Source: Methanothrix sp.
Lineage (GTDB): Archaea; Halobacteriota; Methanosarcinia; Methanotrichales; Methanotrichaceae
DNA: 64,000 nucleotides
Assembly (NCBI RefSeq): GCF_016706325.1
Contig: NZ_JADJJX010000001.1
Coordinates: 372,001 to 436,000 of the forward strand
Direction of reading: 5' to 3'
The translations under genes and the position numbers were made by a program. The notes beneath the pieces were generated by a model, which was not told the origin of the DNA, made no database searches, and saw only the letters and a list, made by a program, of their open reading frames with translations. Positions 52,176 through 61,064 of the stretch are shown here, piece after piece; the stretch's first letter is position 1, and each line of letters begins with the position of its first letter.

Positions 52176-52957
52176 GCGCAGCGAGGCTCAAGGGCGATCT
52201 ATATGCCATCTACAGCATCTGGCTCAGGGAGATGCTGCGCTTCTTCCGGCTCAAGAGCCGCCTGTTCGGCTCCATTGCCTCCCCCTTCTTCTTCCTGGCA
52301 TTCCTGGGAATGGGCTTCAGAAACATCGGCAGGATACCCGGAATTCCAGAAGGAGTTGATTACATGAGCTTTCTTACCCCCGGGATCATAGGAATGACCC
52401 TGCTCTTCTCGGCGACATTTGCCGGCCTATCCGTCCTCTGGGACAGGGAGTTTGGCTTTTTAAAGGAGATCATGGTCTCGCCGGTGAGCAGAATAGCCAT
52501 CGTCCTGGGGCGTACTGCTGGCGGCCTGACCACCGGCATTCTTCAGGCCTTGATCATACTGTTCCTGGGGATAATGCTGGGCATGAGCCTTCCCAGCATT
52601 CAGGGGCTGATCCTCTCCCTGGTCTTCATGATCCTCATTGCGACGACCTTCATCGGCCTGGGCCTGGCCTTCGCCTCCAAGATGGAGGATATGTCGGGAT
52701 TCAGTCTGATCATGAACTTCTTGATCTTCCCTCTGTTCTTCCTCTCTGGAGCGCTCTATCCACTGGACCAATTTCCGGAATTGATCAAGATCCTGGCCTA
52801 TTTCAATCCCCTCACCTATGGTGTGGACGGGCTGAGGTACTGCCTGATTGGCACAAGCGCATTCTCGCCCCTGACCGATTTTGCCGTCCTCGGGGTATGC
52901 TGTGCAGCAATGCTGTTCCTTGGCGCTTATCTGTTTGATACCACAGAGGTCAACTGA
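52172..52957 (+). CDS. ABC-2 type permease
   Basis: 261 residues with six membrane helices typical of the DrrB/ABC-2 permease family: FLTPGIIGMTLLFSATFAGLSVLWDREFGFLKEIMVSPVSR and FPLFFLSGALYPLDQFP. It forms the transport channel with the ATPase encoded upstream. The substrate is unknown. Confidence 0.9.
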   Translation: MSAARLKGDLYAIYSIWLREMLRFFRLKSRLFGSIASPFFFLAFLGMGFRNIGRIPGIPEGVDYMSFLTPGIIGMTLLFSATFAGLSVLWDREFGFLKEIMVSPVSRIAIVLGRTAGGLTTGILQALIILFLGIMLGMSLPSIQGLILSLVFMILIATTFIGLGLAFASKMEDMSGFSLIMNFLIFPLFFLSGALYPLDQFPELIKILAYFNPLTYGVDGLRYCLIGTSAFSPLTDFAVLGVCCAAMLFLGAYLFDTTEVN

Positions 52958-53116
52958 TCTGACTGCAGATATGAGCATGCATATGGACTGACTGCAGATA
53001 TGAGTAGGTCTATTGAATGAGATTCAGCCGAAGGGTTACATTCTTGCCATCAGTTTTATATAACAGGCAAAAGTTATTAATATAAAGGATACATACTGAG
53101 TAAGGGAGCAGCCAAG

Positions 53117-53671
53117 ATGGAAGACAACGATCAGGAGTTTTTGCGAGCCCTTCATGAGGAGAAGATAAGAACTCAGAATGAGCGCGCAAAGCTGATCACT
53201 ATGAAGCTGGCTTTTATCACCGTTTTATTTGGAGTAAGCTCTGTGGATCTTCAAATTGAGATCGCGAGGATCTTCTGGCTCATCTACTTCGTCCCTTTAG
53301 TGGCGATAAGCTATGACCTTTACATCATGTCCGCCGATTCCAGGATCAAACGCATAGGGGTATTCCTGGGAAGGAATCCCATCTCACTGGCAGGAGCGGC
53401 AGAGCAGGAATGGGAGCGCTTCTGCACATCCTATAGGGATGGCCTGGCTCCATCCGCCAATATGTTCTTCTCAGTGATTGTAACCCTGGGAGCAGCAGCT
53501 TTCATCCATTCTCAGCAGAGCTGGACTGAGAACTCCGCCAGGCTGTATTTTGCCGTCTGGCTGGTATTATCTCTTGCAGTCATCGCCGCCCTCTGGTTGC
53601 GGCATCAGACCCTTATAAAAAACATTGGTGATTATAAACCGAATAATGATAATAATACAAGAAATGTATAA
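53117..53671 (+). CDS. Membrane protein of unknown function
   Basis: 184 residues: a charged N-terminus (MEDNDQEFLRALHEEKIRTQNERAK), then about four hydrophobic helices (about 26-42, 52-72, 118-138, 146-165). I do not recognise a family. The helical, charged N-terminus may face the cytoplasm. AAGTTATTAATATAAAGG just upstream holds the TATA element. Confidence 0.6.
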   Translation: MEDNDQEFLRALHEEKIRTQNERAKLITMKLAFITVLFGVSSVDLQIEIARIFWLIYFVPLVAISYDLYIMSADSRIKRIGVFLGRNPISLAGAAEQEWERFCTSYRDGLAPSANMFFSVIVTLGAAAFIHSQQSWTENSARLYFAVWLVLSLAVIAALWLRHQTLIKNIGDYKPNNDNNTRNV

Positions 53672-53740
53672 GATTACGGAAAATAATATTCACGCCGCCA
53701 TCGACTGATCATCGTCAAAGAAAAGCCTTAATTATGAGCT

Positions 53741-54649
53741 GTGATCAAGCAGCCAGAACGGATTTCCCAGATGATCAGTCCTGTCATGATGGAAGAGCGG
53801 GGATTGGTGGGTCTTATGCTGACACTTAAGGAGAGAGAGATCAAGAGAGTGGTCAAGGCGGGCTATGCCCGAATAGCCAAGCAAGCAACATCTGAATACG
53901 CCTCCCGGTGCTGCTTGGGAGAGGCTGATGCCCAGGAGGAGATGAGCAAGAGGATGGGCTATACAGATGAAGAGATCCAGGCAGCTCCGCCCGAGTCAAA
54001 CCTGGGATTGGGTTGCGGCAACCCCGTCGCCCTGGCTTCGATTTCTGAAGGGGAGATAGTATTGGATATGGGGGCAGGGGCGGGATTTGACTGCTTCTTG
54101 GCATCCAACAGGGTGGGAGCATCGGGCAAGGTGATCGGAGTTGACATCACCTCAGAGATGGTGGAAAAGGCGAGGGTCAACTGCCGGAATGGTGGATACA
54201 CAAACATAGACTTCCGGCAAGGAGATCTGGAGAACATGCCGGTGGCAGATGAGTATGTGGATGTGGTCATATCAAACTGTGTGATCAACCTCATCCCCAA
54301 TAAGAGACTGGCCTTCAGAGAGGCTTTCCGGGTAATGAAGCCCGGTGGAAGGCTGGCAGTATCTGATGTTGTTCTGCTCAAGGAGCTGCCCCAGTTCGTC
54401 AAAAACTGCACTGAAGCCTATATAAGCTGCCTGTCCGGGGCCATAATGAAGGAGGATTACATCGATATCATCAAGGGCGTGGGCTTCAAAGATGTCAGGT
54501 TGGTGGCGGAATCCAGGTTTCCGGTTGAATCATTGATCTTCGAGAGCTCTGGATGCTCAGCCTGCGGGGATCCGGAGATCACCCCAGAGCAGGAGAAGGA
54601 GATCAGAGATTCTGTTTTGAGCATAAAGGTGACTGCAGTCAAGCCCTGA
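53741..54649 (+). CDS. arsM: Arsenite methyltransferase (ArsM-type)
   Basis: 302 residues. SAM motif VLDMGAGAGFDCFLASNRVG, post-I GVDIT, and the ArsM cysteines: CCLGEAD (about 57-58), GLGCGNP (about 92) and SNCVINL (about 180), close to the three As-binding positions of AS3MT enzymes. It would methylate arsenite to volatile or less toxic forms. No arsR or other ars genes lie beside it. Starts at GTG 53741 or ATG 53771. Confidence 0.85.
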   Translation: MIKQPERISQMISPVMMEERGLVGLMLTLKEREIKRVVKAGYARIAKQATSEYASRCCLGEADAQEEMSKRMGYTDEEIQAAPPESNLGLGCGNPVALASISEGEIVLDMGAGAGFDCFLASNRVGASGKVIGVDITSEMVEKARVNCRNGGYTNIDFRQGDLENMPVADEYVDVVISNCVINLIPNKRLAFREAFRVMKPGGRLAVSDVVLLKELPQFVKNCTEAYISCLSGAIMKEDYIDIIKGVGFKDVRLVAESRFPVESLIFESSGCSACGDPEITPEQEKEIRDSVLSIKVTAVKP

Positions 54650-54656
54650 GAGGAGC

Positions 54657-54832
54657 ATTCCATTGCTCTTCCATCGCTCTCTCATTGCTTTTTCGTTGCT
54701 CTTTCATTGCTCTTCCATTGCTCTCTCATTGCTCTCCCATTGCCCTCCCATTGCTCTCCCATTGCCCTCCCATTGCTCTCCCATTGCCCTCCCATTGCTC
54801 TCCCATTGCTCTCCCATTGCTCTTCTCCAGCC
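54657..54832 (+). repeat. 12-bp tandem repeat after arsM
   Basis: About fifteen copies of CATTGCTCTCCC (variants CATTGCCCTCCC and CATTGCTCTTTC) run from 54657 to 54832, just after the arsM stop and before the convergent macrodomain gene. The first copies are more degenerate. Confidence 0.95.
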
Positions 54833-54852
54833 CCTTCTCTTGCTCGACCATA

Positions 54853-55422
54853 TCAAAGTTCACGAAATACCTCCTGATAGCACTGGAATGCCCTTTCACT
54901 GAAGCAGACGGCGAATACACTCATTCTCTCATCCCCTTCTCTCTCAGTCAGATGGTCGATCATCACACGGAGGGCGATATGGCAGGCCCGTTCTAAGGGA
55001 AAACCGTAAGCTCCCGTGCTTATCGCCGGGAAGGCAATGCTCCTGATCTTGTTTTTCTCTGCCAGGGCAAAGCAGCTCTGATAACACCTGCAGAGAAGCT
55101 GATCCTCTCCGTGCTCCCCCCCTCTCCAGATCGGCCCCACAGTATGAATGACAGATCTAGCAGGAAGCCGGTACCCACCGGTTATGCGGGCCTCTCCCAC
55201 TGGACAGCCCCCGATCCGGCGGCATTCCTCCAGGAGCCCTGCTCCTGCCGCCCTGTGGATGGCGCCATCAACCCCACCCCCACCCAAAAGAGAGCTGTTA
55301 GCAGCATTGACAATGGCATCGACCTCCAATGTGGTGATGTCAGCCATCACAATCTCAATTGTTCCAGATCCGAGATGATTTTTTCCTGCTCCAGAATGAA
55401 TTATTTTTGATCTATTATACAT
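54853..55422 (-). CDS. Macrodomain protein (ADP-ribose-binding/O-acetyl-ADP-ribose deacetylase type)
   Basis: About 189 residues from ATG 55422 (GGAG 7 nt upstream); longer in-frame starts reach 55512. Motifs: DITTLEVDAIVNAANSSLLGGGGVDGAIH, GEARITGGYRLPARSVIHTVGP and AFPAISTGAYGFPLE, as in YmdB/MacroD proteins, which cleave ADP-ribose esters. Its cellular target is not known. Confidence 0.9.
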   Translation of the reverse strand: MYNRSKIIHSGAGKNHLGSGTIEIVMADITTLEVDAIVNAANSSLLGGGGVDGAIHRAAGAGLLEECRRIGGCPVGEARITGGYRLPARSVIHTVGPIWRGGEHGEDQLLCRCYQSCFALAEKNKIRSIAFPAISTGAYGFPLERACHIALRVMIDHLTEREGDERMSVFAVCFSERAFQCYQEVFREL

Positions 55423-55650
55423 ACAGATCTCCGCAATTATTTTCTTCAATCGGATGATGATGATGAAGCTTTCCCATGGCAAATGGGGCATGGAAATACA
55501 GATATTGTACATATTTGCTGATCAAGGCTCCATTACTCTGTTCGGGCTCCAAGGGATGCTCAAATGGACCAATACCAAAAGCTTTTTTTAGTTAAGGTAC
55601 AATATAATATCAGGTGAAATTCGATCGCCCCTAAAGACCCCATAAAAAAT

Positions 55651-58600
55651 TTGCATATACCCTCCCTTCGCACTGCAGCCAAGATATCAATACTAGTGGT
55701 ACTGCTCCAGATCCTCATCCTTATATGGATTAAGGATAGCTCGCTTTCTCTTCTCATCGATGACGCCCTATTGATATCAAGCGCAGCAGTCTCTGCTCTG
55801 CTCCTGTTTTATGCAGCACAAAAAACGGATGGAAGATTCAAAAAAGCCTGGATGCTCCTCGCCATTGCTATGATCTTTCAGACCTTTGGAGAGCTGTCAT
55901 GGGCTATAATAGAGCTTGTATTCGATAATGATCCATTGGAATCTATCGCGAATATTGGCTACCTTCCCTTCTATCCTCTCTTTTCTGCAGGCATCCTGCT
56001 ATTGCCAGATGCAGTCGCTTCAACCCGGGAGCGGCACAGAATCCTCCTGGATACAGCCATCGTGGTGGTCTCTGCCGCCCTGGTATTCTGGGTCTTCATC
56101 ATCGCACCAGTCCTGTCATCGCTCTCTACAGGTAATACAAAATTATTAATAATAGCATTCTATCCGATAATGGATCTGGTTGTATTCTCAGCCTCCATCC
56201 ATCTGCTATTAAGAAAGCTCAACTCTCCCGGACGCTTTCCGATCTTCTTTCTTGCCATTGGTACAGCAGTATTTCTGATCACAGATGTGCTCTGGGCCAT
56301 TGAAGTGCAAAAATCAATATATATCTCTGGAGGCTTCAAAGATGTCGCCTGGATCTCAAGCTACCTATTATTCGGACTGGCAGGCCTCCTGCAAGCAAGC
56401 GAGAACCCATCCGACTCTCTGAAGTTCCTGAGCAATTCAAGAATTGGCAGATCATCCATCATGCCCTATCTGCCCCACCTGGGGATTGGAGGAGCATTCT
56501 CCCTTCTCATGTGGAGTTATGAGTATCCGCAAACGATCAGCCAATCCATAATAGCGGCCTGCATAGGATTGGTCATAGCTTTGATGCTCGTGCGCCAGAA
56601 GATAAACCTTGATGAGAGGAGCCAATTGCTGACAACGACTCTGATGGAGATTGAGGAGCGCAAGAGAGCAGAGGTCTCCTTGCGCAATTCCGAGCAGGAG
56701 AAAGCGGCAATTCTCAGTGGACTGAAGAATGTCACAGTGGCATATCTCGATCCATCAATGCACCTGCTCTGGATCAATAATTCCCTGCAGGATCTGCTGG
56801 GCGTCGACGGAAATGGGTGCAGGAAGCTCCACTGCTATGAGCTCCTCTACGGCCGCAGTGAGCCCTGCTCAGGCTGCAGTGCAGCAGGATCTTTGAAGGT
56901 GGGCCAGTCCCAGGAGGGAGATATGGTCACTCCAGACGGTAGGGCATGGATCTCCCGGAGCAACCCTCTCCGGGATGCAGACGGCAATATAACCGGATTG
57001 GTTCATGTGGCCCTGGACATCAGCGCCCGGAAGAGTGCGGAGAGGGCACTGCAGGAGTCTGAACGCCGCCTGGCGGAGATCATCGACTTCCTGCCCGATC
57101 CAACATTTGTCATTAACAAAGAGGGAAAAGTGACCGCCTGGAACCGGGCTATGGAGAATATGACCGGAGTTGGAGCAGATCAGATTTTGGGCAAAGGAGA
57201 CTATGAATATGCCATTCCCTTCTACGGGAAACGCAGACCGATCTTGATAGATATGATAAAGGGCATCTTTCCGGATGGCGATCCTGCAGCCGATTCATCA
57301 GTGAATGAAGCCATCTGCCTGGATTATGAGAAGAGCTACGATATCTTGAAGAAAGAGGACAACTACCTGGTGGGAGAGTCCTATGTGCCCGCACTGAACG
57401 GCGGAGAGACATATCTTCAGGGAAGTGCATCTGCCCTTTACGACTCAAATGGCCACTACTGGGGTGCGATAGAGTCCATCCGTGACATCACAGATAGAAA
57501 GCATGTGGAAGAGGAGCTGCAAAGATCCAAGGAAGAAGCCGAATCGGCTACAAAGGCCAAGTCAGAATTCCTGGCCAATATGAGCCATGAGATCCGCACG
57601 CCTATGAATGCTGTCATAGGCCTGGCCGACCTGCTCATGGATGAGAAAGAGGAGAATCTGACTGCCGGACAGAGGGAATGCCTGGATATCATCCGCAGCA
57701 GCGGTGATACCCTCCTCTCCATAATCAATAATATCCTGGATCTGACGAAGATCGAGGCCAACATGGCTGAGCTTGACCGCAGGCCGTTTGATCTGAATGA
57801 ATGTATCCAGTCTTCTTTGAATCTGGTGATAACCAGCGCCAATGATAAGGGATTAAAGACCTCCTATACCATCGAGGAGGGCGTCCCTCAGGTGATCCTG
57901 GGCGATCCCACAAGGATCAGCCAGATCTTAATCAATCTGCTCAACAATGCAGTAAAATTCACCGATCAAGGGGAGGTCACACTCTCCGTCTCCAGCAATC
58001 GACTGAAAGATGGAAGACTTGAGCTTCATTTTGCAGTTAAAGATACCGGAATCGGAATACCGGCAGATAAGATGTCACGTCTGTTCCAGTCTTTCAGCCA
58101 GATCGATGCCACGACGGCACGGAGATATGGGGGGACAGGACTGGGCCTCGCCATCAGCAAGAAGCTCACAGAGATGATGGATGGAAGAATGTGGGCTATA
58201 AGCAAGGTCGGAGAAGGCTCAACCTTTCATTTCACAATTCAGGTGGATCCAGTCATCGGGGATGACGGGGATGCTCTCGAATCATCCCATCTTGGATTGG
58301 CTAAATTACATCCCGGCTCAGCCCGAGATAGGCTGATCTCAGATCGGAGACAGATCGATAATGAATTAAATATCCTGCTGGCAGAGGATAATGCAATCAA
58401 TCAAATAGTGACCAAGAAGATGCTCAATAAGCTGGGCTATCAGGCGGATGTGGCGGCCAGCGGCATTGAGGCCATTCAGGCACTGGAGCGAAAGAGATAC
58501 GATATAATATTCATGGATGTTCAGATGCCGGAGATGGATGGACTGGAGGCAGCAAGGGAGATACGCCGCCGCTGGCCGGAGAATGGCCCCCGGATAATAG

Positions 58601-58740
58601 CAGTAACCGCCTCCGCTCTGAAAGGAGATCAGGAGCTGTGTCTGGAAGCGGGGATGGATGGCTATATCGCCAAACCCACCCGGATCGAGGCGATAAGAGA
58701 GGCTCTGGCCAGCTGCCGCAAAGAAGAGATCTTAAGCTGA
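55651..58740 (+). CDS. Hybrid sensor histidine kinase with multi-TM sensor, PAS domains and receiver
   Basis: 1029 residues. Residues about 15-310 contain about eight membrane helices. PAS domains follow at about 355-460 and 475-610. HisKA has the phospho-accepting His646 in FLANMSHEIRTPMN; HATPase has NLLNNAVKFTD, DTGIGIP and GGTGLGLAIS. A C-terminal receiver has Asp956 in DIIFMDVQMPEMDG. Such kinases relay a membrane-sensed signal to a separate partner; none is adjacent. The start is TTG 55651, weakly supported. Confidence 0.92.
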   Translation: MHIPSLRTAAKISILVVLLQILILIWIKDSSLSLLIDDALLISSAAVSALLLFYAAQKTDGRFKKAWMLLAIAMIFQTFGELSWAIIELVFDNDPLESIANIGYLPFYPLFSAGILLLPDAVASTRERHRILLDTAIVVVSAALVFWVFIIAPVLSSLSTGNTKLLIIAFYPIMDLVVFSASIHLLLRKLNSPGRFPIFFLAIGTAVFLITDVLWAIEVQKSIYISGGFKDVAWISSYLLFGLAGLLQASENPSDSLKFLSNSRIGRSSIMPYLPHLGIGGAFSLLMWSYEYPQTISQSIIAACIGLVIALMLVRQKINLDERSQLLTTTLMEIEERKRAEVSLRNSEQEKAAILSGLKNVTVAYLDPSMHLLWINNSLQDLLGVDGNGCRKLHCYELLYGRSEPCSGCSAAGSLKVGQSQEGDMVTPDGRAWISRSNPLRDADGNITGLVHVALDISARKSAERALQESERRLAEIIDFLPDPTFVINKEGKVTAWNRAMENMTGVGADQILGKGDYEYAIPFYGKRRPILIDMIKGIFPDGDPAADSSVNEAICLDYEKSYDILKKEDNYLVGESYVPALNGGETYLQGSASALYDSNGHYWGAIESIRDITDRKHVEEELQRSKEEAESATKAKSEFLANMSHEIRTPMNAVIGLADLLMDEKEENLTAGQRECLDIIRSSGDTLLSIINNILDLTKIEANMAELDRRPFDLNECIQSSLNLVITSANDKGLKTSYTIEEGVPQVILGDPTRISQILINLLNNAVKFTDQGEVTLSVSSNRLKDGRLELHFAVKDTGIGIPADKMSRLFQSFSQIDATTARRYGGTGLGLAISKKLTEMMDGRMWAISKVGEGSTFHFTIQVDPVIGDDGDALESSHLGLAKLHPGSARDRLISDRRQIDNELNILLAEDNAINQIVTKKMLNKLGYQADVAASGIEAIQALERKRYDIIFMDVQMPEMDGLEAAREIRRRWPENGPRIIAVTASALKGDQELCLEAGMDGYIAKPTRIEAIREALASCRKEEILS

Positions 58741-58836
58741 GTGTATCAGACTGCTCCTGCGGTTTTCCCTATCTATGAAGAAAGGTTGAAATAGAGCCTG
58801 AACCAAATATCACCGGGATAGAGGCAGGGATGATTT

Positions 58837-60087
58837 TTGATCAGATACCGAGTATGTTTTATGTGCCTGATTCTGCTCTCGACATTGCCAGCAGCATCAG
58901 GAGACGATTATGCAATGGTGATCTCCGGCGGCGATAGCTACAACGAATACTGTCAGGACTGCTATGCTAACATCATTTGCACTGACCATCAGATCATCGA
59001 GGGGATCAATCTGGGAGTGTCCAGTGGACTGTTCAATGTGGGGGTGGGAAATGAGGGGCTTAGCGCTGCTATTGCATGTGCGGCTTCTCCCCGGCAGGAG
59101 AGCAGTGGCGCCTATGTTTTTGAAGGGTTTGCACTGAATGGCCTGCCCGGAAATGGCATAATGATCGCCGATACCCGGGCTCCAATAATCCTGAAAAATG
59201 TCAGTGTGGACAGTCGGGGAGGCAAGTTGCTATCATCCCAGCCTGTGGGCATAGGCATGGTAAATGCTAAAAATGTGATAATCGAGAACTGCATAGCCCT
59301 CAGCGGCTCGATGTTTCGCATCTCCAGGTCCAATAACATTCAGATCAAGAATGATACTGCGAAGAACATCTTCTTGGAGGGCATCTCTGATAGCATTGTT
59401 GATAACTGCACTGCCGATTGCATCATGATCAAGGGCGCAATCTCACCACTCTACTCTGAGAGGCCGAGGGTATTGGCCAATGCGACGGTGAATCATGGCC
59501 CTTTGAGGATGGCAGAGAGCATCATTGAGATCTCGAGGAATTGCACCATCAAGAACTGCAACCAGGTAAAGGAGATCGATCTATTTAATGCCGAGGACTG
59601 CGCCATCGAGGGCTGCACAATGAAGGATGTGGGTCTGTGGGTGCTCAATTCCCAGAATGCCACTGTTTGCAATGCAACAGTGGTCAACGGCACTCTATGC
59701 GTTGACTGGTCAAAGGAGATCATCTTTAAGAATCTGTCCCTGATCAATTCGGAGATATCAATGGCCGGATCGGTCCTGGAGGACTTCTCCATTGTGTTTG
59801 AGGGCTGCCAGAAGGATGGGATGCCCATTCTCTATTATGAGGATCAAAAGCAGCTTGAGCTAAAAAACCTCACAGCAGGACAGATCTGGCTCAGAGGGTG
59901 TCCAGAAGCTCATATCGACGGCTGTGTGTTTGAAGAGGCCTATGTGATCGATTCCGATGGCACAGTTATAGAGAACTCGAAGATAAGTGGAGAAGGGATA
60001 AATCTCATGTTCTCCAAGGACTGCCTCCTCTCCAATAACATCCTTTCCAGTGGGGAAGATGACAGACAACAGCACCTAGGGAGATAG
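58837..60087 (+). CDS. Exported right-handed beta-helix protein
   Basis: 416 residues. A signal peptide (about 4-22, ending ASG) is followed by repeated short beta-strand turns with Asn/Cys/Ile patterns (NVIIENCIALSG..., NIQIKNDTAKNIF..., DSIVDNCTAD), the pattern of NosD/pectate-lyase-like beta helices. Many Cys and NxS/T sites suggest an extracellular structural or carbohydrate-binding role. Start is TTG 58837 or ATG 58861. Confidence 0.75.
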   Translation: MIRYRVCFMCLILLSTLPAASGDDYAMVISGGDSYNEYCQDCYANIICTDHQIIEGINLGVSSGLFNVGVGNEGLSAAIACAASPRQESSGAYVFEGFALNGLPGNGIMIADTRAPIILKNVSVDSRGGKLLSSQPVGIGMVNAKNVIIENCIALSGSMFRISRSNNIQIKNDTAKNIFLEGISDSIVDNCTADCIMIKGAISPLYSERPRVLANATVNHGPLRMAESIIEISRNCTIKNCNQVKEIDLFNAEDCAIEGCTMKDVGLWVLNSQNATVCNATVVNGTLCVDWSKEIIFKNLSLINSEISMAGSVLEDFSIVFEGCQKDGMPILYYEDQKQLELKNLTAGQIWLRGCPEAHIDGCVFEEAYVIDSDGTVIENSKISGEGINLMFSKDCLLSNNILSSGEDDRQQHLGR

Positions 60088-61064
60088 AATCAAACTGAGT
60101 AGCGCCAAGCCTCAGGCAGATCAGTGATGATCGGGCTCGCATCAACTGGAGGAATCTGTATTCCGGATGGCGATGGTTTGATCTGCCTGGGCTTGACACT
60201 TGGGCCGAGTACGAGTGGCACACACCCAATCGCGCAAACATCCCCTCAGGGATTCCCACAGAATCTCACTGTGTGGCCTCATCCCGGTTTCGGCATCATC
60301 TTGATCAGGTGTCGCCTCATGCCCCGAATGTGTATTAGCGCGAGATCCCAGGCAGATTGCTGTACCAGTTAAGGGACGCAATTTTTTTGATCCTGCCCTG
60401 TTATCCCACAGGCGCGCAGCCGAATGCAACTGCCACGACGGCATGCATCTTCTGCAGCATGGGCCATCGAGCTGCTCCTGAGAGCGGCACGAATTCGTTT
60501 GCTCGCAGGAAGAGGCGAATTAATGGCCAGATTCTGCAGATCGCTCTCGGATGCGTTTCAGCCCACAGTACACCCACCATGCCCTCGCATGAGGCGACAT
60601 TCTATATGCATAATCATTATAGATATTTGTAGTTTTCGGTGGGACTGGCTTTGCATGCAAAGTCCCTAAAATGAGGGACTTTCTTTGCAGACGCGAGACT
60701 TTATTTGCGGGCCATTCCAGTAGGTAGGAGACTTCCTAAAGGCGTGTTTACCGAATATTGTATTATAAATTAGGTTTTTTGATTATTTCACCTGCATTTG
60801 GTGAAGATTCAATCTATTCACTCGAGACTTATTTCACTAGGCAAACAAGCCATGCGCGCCAGAGGGATGGCCAGATGGCTTGCGGGTTAACAGACGCTGA
60901 ACTATTTCTTCTCAATGTTATGAGCATTGGGCGCAACTTCAATGATAAAGCAAGCTACAATAAAAGGGGGCTGTCGCACCCTCCAGCAGGATTTTTTCTA
61001 GAGAGCCCATGAGAAGCTGACCGCCCAGTAATTTTACCACATCTTTTTGCCCCATCTCCTTAAT
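60088..61064. other. Long intergenic region, no confident gene
   Basis: Nearly 1 kb. Several open frames of 80-100 codons occur on both strands, none with a motif or convincing start. The minus-strand frame at 60142-60444 looks somewhat protein-like and may be a mobile-element remnant, but I cannot identify it. A hairpin-rich stretch lies at 60641-60710 and AT-rich sequence follows. Confidence 0.4.
60641..60712 (+). repeat. Overlapping hairpins and GGGACT-TTTGC repeats
   Basis: GGGACT at 60641 pairs with AGTCCC at 60661-60666 around the palindrome TTTGCATGCAAA; AAAGTCCCT (60659-60667) also pairs perfectly with AGGGACTTT (60674-60682), leaving a six-base loop. GGGACT..CTTTGC occurs three times with decay (60641, 60676, 60697). 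The two hairpins share the same central strand, so they are mutually exclusive. Confidence 0.7.

Noticed and set aside
60142..60444. 100-codon minus-strand frame in the long gap
   Set aside because: Somewhat protein-like but without any recognisable motif, start signal or neighbour; not called as a gene.
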